Shown in pieces: positions 12,783 through 21,872 of a DNA stretch of 64,000 bases (position 1 is its first letter; the number at the start of each line of letters is the position of its first letter). Position numbers and translations under genes: made by a program. The DNA is from Diogma glabrata (Eukaryota; Arthropoda; Insecta; Diptera; Cylindrotomidae): contig OY856188.1 in NCBI GenBank assembly GCA_963693315.1, positions 264,177,162-264,241,161 of the forward strand, given 5' to 3'. Under the pieces are notes generated by a model. That model was not told where the DNA came from and did no database searches. It saw only the letters and a list, made by a program, of their open reading frames with translations.

Positions 12783-13204
12783 TTACTGAAATACTAGTTT
12801 GTTACTTTATCGTATTGTGGTTTTGTAAGTAAAAAAACTAAAGAAAAACGACTATTTTGGAACAAAAATTTATGTGTTTTCATAAGTGATACAGTTATTT
12901 AAATGTTCAAATAAAATTAAACTTATAATAATATAAGTTGTGATAGTGATAATCTTGAAAATGGCGAATCAAATGTTATTTGAACCTGAAAAATAAGCCA
13001 TACTGCTAAGCACAGTGCGGTCAACTCTCCATTCAAATCGATACATTTAGACCTACTTTTATAACTTTTTTAAAGAATTTGGGGGTAGCATAATTGATCG
13101 CTATTATTTAGAATTTATAAAATCCCTCGTTGGTTAGTTAATGGAATAAAATATTAAAAAATTGACTAAAATAAGTTAAGAGATTCAACGTTAGCTAACA
13201 CGAC
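12783..13204. other. 3' flank of MBF2 gene 1, conserved between units
   Basis: Noncoding. Strongly similar to 32924-33290 and 50250-50590, including AAGCCATACTGCTAA and a block with GGGGGTAG and TTGATCGCTA. The similarity extends past the polyadenylation signal, so the duplicated unit is larger than the gene. Confidence 0.6.
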
Positions 13205-13790
13205 AATCTCGCTAACACGAGGTAGGGATCTCAGTGATCTGATAGAGCACGGCAGTTTGTTCCAAATAGAGGAAACAACATGAACAAACGAACTTTTTCT
13301 TTTTTTCTAATAGCTTATCCGAGGTACATTAAGGATTGCCAATCGTCGCGAGCTACCAAATGGAAATTCTTCGAACAAATAGAGAGATTCACTGGTAATT
13401 ATTTAAAATATTTGACACGCAACGCGAAACACAAAGTAAACCGACAGTGAGAAATTCAGAATCCATTTAGCATAAGGTGCCACATGGTCTTTTAAACCAA
13501 TATTGAATATATATCTAATGCATGAATTGAGTGCGACCACGAATCTTATTCTTATATGTGTAGTCAGATTGATGGAATATTACATCACCATAGAGAAAGA
13601 GAGGAACAATTAATGATTTAACCAGTGGTGGATTCTGCCAAACAGACGAGTAATATGGTCAGACCAAGACAAAGTATTATTAAATATTACTCCAAGCTTT
13701 CATGCAGTCCTAATAAACTCCAGATTACTACCGTCCAGAAATAGAGTGAAATTTATACTGCTACATCGACTACTAAAAAGAACCGAAGAA
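13205..13790 (-). pseudogene. LINE RT C-terminal fragment, unit 1 copy
   Basis: Minus-strand remnant of a non-LTR RT thumb and C-terminus. Downwards from 13790 it has NFTLFLDGSNLEFIRTA, LGVIFNNTLSWSDHITRL, VALNSCIRYIFNIGL, APYAKWILNFSLSVYF, then an IWNKLPCSIRSLRSLP box near 13230-13290. Several stops and frameshifts. The same fragment in unit 3 (52040-54560) is split by a TA array and a Tc1/mariner palindrome. Here the equivalent site at about 13553 is a short TATATG, which is the empty site. Confidence 0.7.
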
Positions 13791-14510
13791 GTCAATTTAA
13801 CAAATTTTTTTGAATATTTTTATTTTTATTTTCTTTGAAAAAAAAAATTCATAAGAATTTCGTGGTAAGAGGAAAATATATGAAAAAAATCTAAGACACA
13901 TTTTTATAGTACTGTGGTAGAAAAAAATAGAAAAGTTTCAGCCGATTTGAAAGATGTCGGGTCAAAAGTGGTCGATATGGGCTACCCCTATAGTATCAGA
14001 GTCATAGGTTGGGGCGAAGCTGAAACCCTATTTGTAATTGAAATTACAATACGACAGCTGAAGCACTACTTTCTTTATAGAACTGTTAGGCATATTATTA
14101 AAAAAATCAGTGACATCGACAAAAGCTTTTAGTCCGATTGATGTATCCACGATACTATTTGATTTAATAATTCTCTATAAGGCTTTGAAACGAAAGAAAA
14201 AAATCGATCATTCAAAGCACAATAATTTTGCGATCACGAATAGAACGAAACATCAAATTTTCTACAGTTATTAAATGTGATTCACACGCCTGTTGACAAC
14301 AAAAAAATTTTAAATATTTGTTTTCATCTATATTTTAGGGACATAGATAAGGAGAAAGTAAAACACAAGATTTTTTAAGGAATCGAGTTGGTTTAGAAAA
14401 ATCAAAACAGATGGAAATATTTCAAAAAAAATTTCAATGAATCTTCGACTGCTTAGTTTTTGAGTTATTGCCAAAAACGACCATTTTTTCATTTTTTTTG
14501 TCTCCCCCCT
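13791..14510. other. AT-rich DNA, no gene recognised
   Basis: The open frame at 13914-14132 has no recognisable domain and no counterpart in unit 3. I do not call it. The end of the segment runs into the tandem repeat below. Confidence 0.35.
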
Positions 14511-15000
14511 TATCTGCGAACATTACAAAACAAAAAAAAATTAAAAAATTTTTTTTGGTTGTTATAATTTCAAATGTTCATTGGAGGAGGTTTTAGGGTA
14601 GAAATTTTTAAAACATTTATTTTTGATAATTTCAAGTGGGGTGTCATATGAAAGGTGATTTTTTTTGTAGTGCAAAACAGTATTTTTGGAATTTTCAAAA
14701 GCACAGTTTTCGACTTATTTTCAAAAATTTAAAATTTTTTTGTCCCCTTATCTGTGAACATTACAAAAGAAAAAATTTTAAAAAATTCACGGGTGTAGGG
14801 ATTTTGCTAAATCGAAACCAAATTTTTATTTTGTTGTTATAATTTCAAATGTTCGTTGGGGGGGGTTTAACTTGGAAATTTTCAAAAAATTTATTTTTGA
14901 TCATGTCAAGTGGGGTGTTTTATGGAAGTGTTTTTTGTGGTGAAAAACAAATTTTTTTGTAATTTTCGAAAGCACCGTTTATGGCTTATTTCAAAAATTG
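14511..15000. repeat. 238-bp tandem repeat, two copies
   Basis: TATCTGCGAACATTACAAAA at 14511 and TATCTGTGAACATTACAAAA at 14749 mark two copies. They share TTGTTATAATTTCAAATGTTC, a GGGG-rich word, TCAAGTGGGGTGT and AAAGCACNGTTT. A partial third copy of the left part may precede 14511. Noncoding. Confidence 0.75.
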
Positions 15001-15460
15001 TGTTTTGGAGAAGAACTTTTCTCGTAAAATAATATATACGTAAAATAATAATGTATATAATATATACACCTCGACGAGAGAATTATATTTGCACTTTTTC
15101 GACTTTTTTCTTTCAGTGTGGTACTTTCGTATTTAATTTGGTACTGTAGTAGATGAATTTCGTCTCTCTAATAAACTTGGTCAGATAACAAAATATTTTC
15201 TTATCCTCTGGCAGTTCTGTTACACTGAAAAAACTTGTAGGTAAAGTACCACAAACAATGGTCTGTAAAATTTATTTAAAAGACACTTTTGCTTTTTTAT
15301 TATTTTAACAAACATCAGACATGTTGCCAGTTGCCAATAATTTCCAGTTTTCAAAGAATATGTTTGCTAAATATTTTTAACTACTTTACAAGCTGTTCGT
15401 GGATTTTCGTTGTTGAATGAAATAAACATAAGCCAAAATTATTGAACATAAATGTGAAAA
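15001..15460. other. Unit 1 spacer shared with unit 3
   Basis: 15330-15460 matches 54600-54755 (CCAGTTTTCAAAGAATATG, AAGCTGTTCG). In unit 3 the block continues without interruption into the sequence that unit 1 carries at about 17825, so the HX element between is an insertion. Confidence 0.6.
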
Positions 15461-17566
15461 TATGGAGGGGCTGAAATCTCACAGCTCTGAGATATCAAGA
15501 CTTCGGTCTGGGTAAAGGATTTTGATATAGTTTTCGGCAAAAAACTTTCACAACGACATGGTTTTTAGTTTTGTGCAGCGATGTATATCAAACATTTTCT
15601 AAATTCCATTAATATTCCTAAAATTCTTAAAAATTCAAACTTTTCCAAAATTCTAAAAATATTGCTAAGATAATTACAAAATCAAAAATTAAAACTTTTT
15701 TCAAAATTATAATAAAATCAAAAATTTAAGATTTTTCAAAATTCTAAAAATATTCCAAAAATTCTTACAAAATCAAAAATTGAAACTTTTTTAAAATTCT
15801 AAAAATATTGCAAAAATTATAACAATATCTCGAAAATTAAAACTGTTTTCAAAATTCCAAAAATATTCTAAACATTAGAATAAAATCAAATATTTAAACT
15901 TTTTCTAAATTCCAATATTCCAAAAATTCTTAAAAATTCAAAGTTTTTCCAAAATTCTAAAAATATTGCAAAAATTATTACAACATCAAAAATTGAAAGT
16001 TTTTTCAAAATTCCAAAAATTATAATAAAATCAAAAATTTTAAATTTTTCAAAATTCTTAAAATGTTTCAAAAATTCTTACATATTATCAAAATTCTGAA
16101 AAATATATAAAATTCAAAAATTCTGTTTTTTCCAAAATTCTAAAAATATTGCAAAAATTATGACAAAATCAAAATTTCAAAACTTTTTCCAAAATTCTAA
16201 AAATATTGCTAAAATTATTACAAAATCAAAATATTTTGAAAAATTTAGTAAAATCAAAAACTCAAAATTTTTTAAAATTCTAAAAATAATGCAAAAATTA
16301 TTACAAAATCTAAGATTAAAACCTTTTTCAAAAATTCTAATAATATTGCAAAAATTATAACAAAATCAAAAATTGAAACTTTTTTCAAAAATATTCCAAA
16401 AATTAGAATAAAATTAAATATTTAAACTATTTCTAAATTCCCATAATATTCTAAAAATTCTTAAAAATTCAAACTTTTTACAAAATTCTAAAAATATTGC
16501 AAAAATTATTACAAAATCAAAAATTGAAAATTTTTTCAAAATTCCAAAAATTATAATAAAATCAAAAATTTAAAATTTTTCCAAAATTCTAAAAATATTC
16601 CAAAAATTCTTACAAACTCAAAAATTAAAACTTTTTTCAAAATTCTAAATATATTGCAAATATTATTACAAAATCAAAAATACAAACTTTTTTCAAAAAT
16701 CCAAAAATATTAATTTTATCTATAACAAATTCAAAAATGTCCATGTCCAATTTCATTTTCAATTACATATACGTCATAAAAACAGCTACGTTTTTTTTCC
16801 AAAAAATAATTGGCTAAAAAAAATAAATGAAATCATTTTTTGACACACTTGACAACATTATTTTGACAAACTTATAATGTCATAATTCTCAATAATAATA
16901 ATAAAATTTCATTTCAAATAATTTTATTTTTTTCCAAAAATTGGGTAAAAAAATAAATAAAAATCTTTATTTTGACACACTTGACAACATTTTTTGACAA
17001 ACTTATAATGCCATAATTCTCAAAAATAATGATAAAATTTCATTTCAAACAAATAATTTTTCCAAAAAATTGGGAAAAAAAATAAATAAAAATCTTTCTT
17101 TTGACACACTTGACAACATTTTTTTGACAAACTTATAATGCAATAATCTAGTTTTTGATCTCACATACCAATCCCTACCCTCAAGATTTCTCCAAATTTA
17201 ATGTTCCTACTCGTAATCTCTTAAAATGAACGTTTTTTAAGCCAAAAATATGAAAATTTGCTATTTTTGACACACATAATGATTTTTTTGACACACTTCC
17301 GGTACAGTTATCGAACACAGCGTCCTTTCGGACCTGTACCTTGAGTATACCTATTTTTAGAAAAACAAATTTTGAAATCTCTCCAGCGGTTTTCCATGCA
17401 GCGTAGACAATGACGGCCGGACGGCCGACAGACATACATTTTTTTTTTGCTTTTTTAGAATCAGTAGGTCCTAAAACGTCGAGAAATGCCAAAAAAAGTG
17501 GGGGTAAGAATTTCACTTTTGGCTCATGAATGTAATGTAATGCTTAGGTCTTTCAGACTGAAGTAA
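15461..17566 (+). mobile_element. HX family (Helentron/HINE-like) full-length copy
   Basis: Noncoding element of 2.1 kb. Its 5' end is TATGGAGG, with subterminal GACTTCGGTCTG at 15499-15510. The core holds degenerate CAAAATTCTAAAAATATT repeats of about 55 bp (15600-16730), and three copies of a block of about 130 bp with TTGACACACTTGACAAC follow. The 3' end has a hairpin at 17548-17560 followed by GAAGTAA, where CAGACTGAAGT is the inverted counterpart of the 5' word. Unit 3 has the empty site near 54752 (GAAAAAATTGG). There is no target duplication beyond the A-run. Subterminal inverted repeats, tandem core, 3' hairpin and insertion in A/T are hallmarks of Helentron-associated elements; the assignment is an inference. 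Confidence 0.65.
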
Positions 17567-18629
17567 AAATTCGATTAGTGGTCTTGAAATTTTTAGTGAA
17601 CTTGCTGTAAGTACAGTAAACTGAAGATTTGTTAAATAACAACATTGATTTAAGAAAAAGTGTCGAAAAATATAGTAAATTATGTCAAGTAAAATACCTA
17701 AAAAAATTAGTGAAGTTTTAGTATATACCAATTATATACTTTAAATGTTCTAAAACATTTAAGGAAAGTAAATCAACAGTTTTGTTTTAAAAATGTCTAT
17801 AGAGGTAAATTTTTTTTTATTAATTATACACGTAACTAATCGTTCATAACTGGAAGGTTCTACGGAAAAACCGACGATTTATAATAGAGTGCATTTAGTA
17901 GTGCATTTCGCAAATCATTTTGGTTAATTTTCGCCAAATTGTGATGTGATGTAAAAGAGTGGGTGACTGACCAAAAAATAACTCTCTTACTGGATTCATG
18001 GTTAGGTATGAAAGCAGGGTTTAAGTAATCAAAAAACTTTAGACTATTCAATTTTATTCCACAATAATTTTTATTTTATTTACTACTACTTTCGCTTATA
18101 GCATCTTCAGGTGATTAGAATCTAGAAATAATTTTACTAGAACTTTATATACATTTTAAGGTTTAAGAGCGAATTTCCACGAGTAGCAACAGGCATATTG
18201 ATGGCTTCAAAGCATTTACGTGTTATTACGTGTAACAACCTTAAAAATAAACTTTATTTTCAACAACTGAAAGAAAATATTCTTTTTGACAAATTTTGTT
18301 TTCAAGGTTGCTCAGAATTTCAATGAAACGTTTTTGTCGATTCCTCTCCAGTTTTAAAAAATGCAGTTACACGCAAATTCCTTGTAGCCGTCGATGAAAC
18401 AATAAAAAAGAGGATAATAAGTTAGAGTGAGATATCATATACCACTGGCAATGGCGGGAGATATCATTAGGCTAGATGATATCTTATGGTGCTGGCGGAC
18501 GAACTTTAATTAGTTAACGGCAGCACTCCCAGTCTTATCTAGGCAGCGTTCCGTAGTAGTACCGCTCATTAGCTCTTCCGAGGAATCAGACCAACATATA
18601 ATTATGTGTGGGCTTTGTGCCTTGATCGA
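17567..18629. other. Unit 1 tail and spacer
   Basis: 17820-18420 is homologous to 54760-54830 plus 55920-56300. 18425-18500 carries the GATATCAC dispersed repeat. No gene seen; short minus-strand frames at 17513-17731 and 17860-18051 have no motif. Confidence 0.5.
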
Positions 18630-19118
18630 GGTGGTGATCAGTGCCGGATCAAGCTATTTCAGTGCTGGGTGCAGATTAGGTAAATGGCGCCCTCAAATTA
18701 AATTATATTGTAAGATAATATATTCAAAAATCAATGCAATACTTGTTTTAATACGAAGTGTTGTGAAACAGAAATTAGAATATGTTTTACTATCACACCA
18801 ACACATAGAGATCTTTTAAGATGTTGTTGTGGGGTCAACATGCGTTCAAGTATTAAACGCTTTTTATAATTGGATAAACATTTTCTTTTATGGTTTTTCA
18901 AAGGTTGGATATTTAGACAATAAATCTTATCATATAATAAAATATGACATATGTCAATATTTCATGATAATATGTGGAAAATAGAAACAAAATAAAAAAT
19001 TAATTTTTTTTAAAATTTGAAAAAAATAATTAAAACTAGGTTACTAATATTCTAGCTGATGGAATACTCCCCATTCATGTGACGTACTCCCGTGGTCAAT
19101 GCTTAAAGTTCACAAGTT

Positions 19119-19562
<444 letters not shown>

Positions 19563-19563
<1 letters not shown>

Positions 19564-19580
19564 GGCGCAGCCGTGCGGTC
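19563..19580 (+). promoter_or_regulatory. Primer binding site (tRNA-Ser-type)
   Basis: TGGCGCAGCCGTGCGG begins at the last base of the LTR. TGGCGCAG is complementary to a 3' end CTGCGCCA, the sequence of insect tRNA-Ser used by 17.6/297-type elements. The remaining bases match that tRNA less clearly. Confidence 0.7.
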
Positions 19581-19802
19581 TTGTGAGTGTTATAGTAAAG
19601 TGTAGTGTAATAATTTGGTGAATAAAAACCAATAAATAAGTGAACCCGTCGCGGTAAAATAAGGTGAAATTTTTTTTTTATCAGACATCTCTAGCTGAAG
19701 TTCCTATAAGAACGCGAAGAGGATTTGAGGTTCCACCACACTATATATCAACTTCACTTGGAACCAGCTCAACACGACGAAGGATACGATTCAAAGGTAA
19801 CG

Positions 19803-20130
19803 CACTACAAGATAGACGTTTACATTGAATACGTATTACCAGGTAACCTATTTTATTTTATTTTTATATTGTGATTATTGTGATTATATTTAGTGAAAAT
19901 TTTGTGTTTGTGAACGTATTTTATATATAAAGTTTTCAAAAATAACGTTAGTCATCCACGACAGTTAATTTCAAAATTTTCATGGAAGCGTGTACTACAA
20001 GATAGGCACACATCCAAAATATTTCCAAAAATAACTCTAAAATCATATAAAATAGTGTTACTAAATTGACAAACGCGCGCACTACCAGATAGACGCCAAC
20101 CTGTCACACTGTCCACTACAAGATAGAGAC
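19803..20130 (+). promoter_or_regulatory. Four copies of an ACTACAAGATAG motif in the leader
   Basis: CACTACAAGATAGAC at 19803, TACTACAAGATAGGC at 19993, CACTACCAGATAGAC at 20080 and CACTACAAGATAGAG at 20114. The gypsy 5' leader has a clustered protein-binding array that acts as an insulator, and these repeats occupy the same place. Binding factor unknown. Confidence 0.55.
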
Positions 20131-20160
20131 AGTTCAAATTAATACTATTATATCCTTTTT

Positions 20161-21309
20161 ATGAGAAAAAAATTGGCAGATATATTCGATCTGAATAGAA
20201 ATATAGCCAACTCAGAAATGGACCCAGTTTTAGAGCGACTAGAGGCAATTGGTGCACAGTTGCAACATTTAAATAACAAACAAGGTGAGCATGATCAATT
20301 GTTGACATATCTCAACCAAAAATTAGAGCAACCCCAACCACAAATTCGGGAACAAATTCCTGTGGTTACAAATAGGGCAAATGCTCTAGATTTATTTAGG
20401 ATCCCTGATCCAATAAAATCAATACCCACGTACGATGGGAATAGAAAACAACTTTCGGCTTGGATAAAGACAGTTGAAGACACACTGAGTGTATTCGAAC
20501 CATTAGTGTCAGAACAACAATATAGTCTTTATTTACAAACTATTAACAACAAAATAGAGGGGAAAGCCAAAGATATACTATGTCTGGCTGGTAATCCCAA
20601 AACATTTAATGAAACAAAAGAAATCTTGCAGGAATCTTTAGGAGACCGGCAAGAACTATCGTTTTATAAGTCACAACTTTGGGCGACTAAACAAAACGAA
20701 ACAATGAGTATCCACGGATACTACAATAAAATAAAAGAAATAGTTCAAAATATTAAATCATTATCCAAACAAAATATTTTGTACAATAATGCGTGGCATG
20801 CTATCAATGCATTTATCGATGAAGATGCATTAGCTGCATTTCTATCAGGACTACGCAAACCCTATTTTGGATATGCGCAAGCTGCAAGACCAAAAGGTAT
20901 TGAAGAGGCATATGCATTTCTTTGCAAATTTAATTGCAATGAACAAATTTCAAGTAATTCAAGAAAAACCAACATACAAGTATTTCAGAATACACCACAA
21001 AAACAAAATCACGGTTTTATTAGTCAAAACAAAACTAACGTGTTTCAACCAAAACACAATCAAAATTTTTCAAATTATGAGAAAAAACCGACTTATTCGG
21101 TAAGAGAAAGACCAACACCAATGGAAGTGGATCTTTCTATGCGTTCAAGAAATACATTTAATAAAAAAATAATAAATAATCACGAAACTACAGAGGATTA
21201 CCAAGAAGATTCATCCCAAAGTTCAGAAATCGAATATTTAGTTGAAGATAAAGAAGATGAACATAACGGAAATTTTTGCGTAAACGCGAATTCAGATACG
21301 GAAGACTAA
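20161..21309 (+). CDS. gag: Errantivirus Gag
   Basis: 382 residues. Structural protein of the virus-like particle in the cytoplasm. ATG 20161 is the first in-frame Met; an internal Met at residue 20 (MDPVLERLEAIG) is a possible alternative start. Residues about 20-60 look coiled-coil (LERLEAIGAQLQHLNNK). The central part (about 85-270) has the capsid-like segments IPTYDGNRKQLSAWIKTVED and FLSGLRKPYF. The C-terminus is Asn/Gln-rich, then acidic. No CCHC zinc knuckle, as is usual in errantiviral Gag. It overlaps pol by a few tens of bases in the -1 frame. Confidence 0.88.
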   Translation: MRKKLADIFDLNRNIANSEMDPVLERLEAIGAQLQHLNNKQGEHDQLLTYLNQKLEQPQPQIREQIPVVTNRANALDLFRIPDPIKSIPTYDGNRKQLSAWIKTVEDTLSVFEPLVSEQQYSLYLQTINNKIEGKAKDILCLAGNPKTFNETKEILQESLGDRQELSFYKSQLWATKQNETMSIHGYYNKIKEIVQNIKSLSKQNILYNNAWHAINAFIDEDALAAFLSGLRKPYFGYAQAARPKGIEEAYAFLCKFNCNEQISSNSRKTNIQVFQNTPQKQNHGFISQNKTNVFQPKHNQNFSNYEKKPTYSVRERPTPMEVDLSMRSRNTFNKKIINNHETTEDYQEDSSQSSEIEYLVEDKEDEHNGNFCVNANSDTED

Positions 21310-21872
21310 ATTTTCTCCCATATTTGAAGTGCTACAATGAACGATTGGGCCGCGTTGTAACACTTTTAATCGATACTGGTGCCAATAAAAATATAATCAA
21401 ACCAGGATTAATTCCTTATAGTTCATTAGAAAATTCAAAAACATCTTCAAGTAATATTATAATAAAGAATATTTTAGGTACACATAATTGCGATAAAAAT
21501 TTTAAAATTAATCTCCTAGGTAATAATTTACCAGCACAAATTTATTTTGAACTTGAATTCCATAAATTTTTTGATGGAATATTAGGCTCAGAAACAATGG
21601 CTAAAATGAATGCCAAAATTGATTATAAGACAAACTCAATTTTATTAAACAATTATAATTACAAATTTGATCGGTATTACCCTGAGGAAAATTTTTATAA
21701 TCATATAATTACGATACAAACCACAAACAATGGCGACTGGTTTGTACCAGAATTTCAAAAATTAAATAGCGATATAATAATCAAACCCGGTTTATACAAA
21801 GCGGAAAATTTTTATACAACAATGACGGTTGTACCCACCGGAAACATTACCAAAACTGAAATTAAATGTTAA
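21267..21872 (+). CDS. pol: Errantivirus Pol, protease part
   Basis: Entered by -1 shift from gag, so it has no own start codon (the first residues after the slip are LRKREFRYG). The aspartic protease active site LLIDTGANKN lies about 30 residues in. A downstream LGSETMAKM segment matches the second conserved region of retropepsins. The frame ends at TAA 21870-21872, while the RT frame is already open from about 21829 in the next (+1) frame. In relatives protease and RT share one frame, so a small indel near 21830-21870 probably broke this copy. A second recoding event is the alternative. Confidence 0.8.
   Translation, partial: RKFLRKREFRYGRLNFLPYLKCYNERLGRVVTLLIDTGANKNIIKPGLIPYSSLENSKTSSSNIIIKNILGTHNCDKNFKINLLGNNLPAQIYFELEFHKFFDGILGSETMAKMNAKIDYKTNSILLNNYNYKFDRYYPEENFYNHIITIQTTNNGDWFVPEFQKLNSDIIIKPGLYKAENFYTTMTVVPTGNITKTEIKC
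21270..21276 (+). promoter_or_regulatory. -1 ribosomal frameshift heptamer A AAT TTT
   Basis: AAATTTT lies in phase as A AAT TTT in the gag frame, a canonical X XXY YYZ slippery site. The -1 frame is closed by TAA at 21264-21266 and opens only two codons before slippage. Gag stops at 21307-21309. This placement makes it the likely gag-pol shift site. I did not fold the downstream RNA. Confidence 0.75.

Larger units (their letters stand above)
11395..18420. repeat. Segmental duplication unit 1
   Basis: Homologous to 29955-35940 (unit 2, left half) and 49560-56300 (unit 3). Shared landmarks in order: unidentified gene fragment (units 1 and 2), MBF2 gene, LINE RT fragment (units 1 and 3), a block with CCAGTTTTCAAAGAATATG, and a final block with GAATTTCCACGAGTAGCAAC and GTAGCCGTCGA ending near 18420/56300. 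A full HX copy is inserted only in unit 1. Confidence 0.75.

Noticed and set aside
20867..21103. Frame inside gag in another phase
   Set aside because: Shadow of the gag gene; no independent start context or motif.
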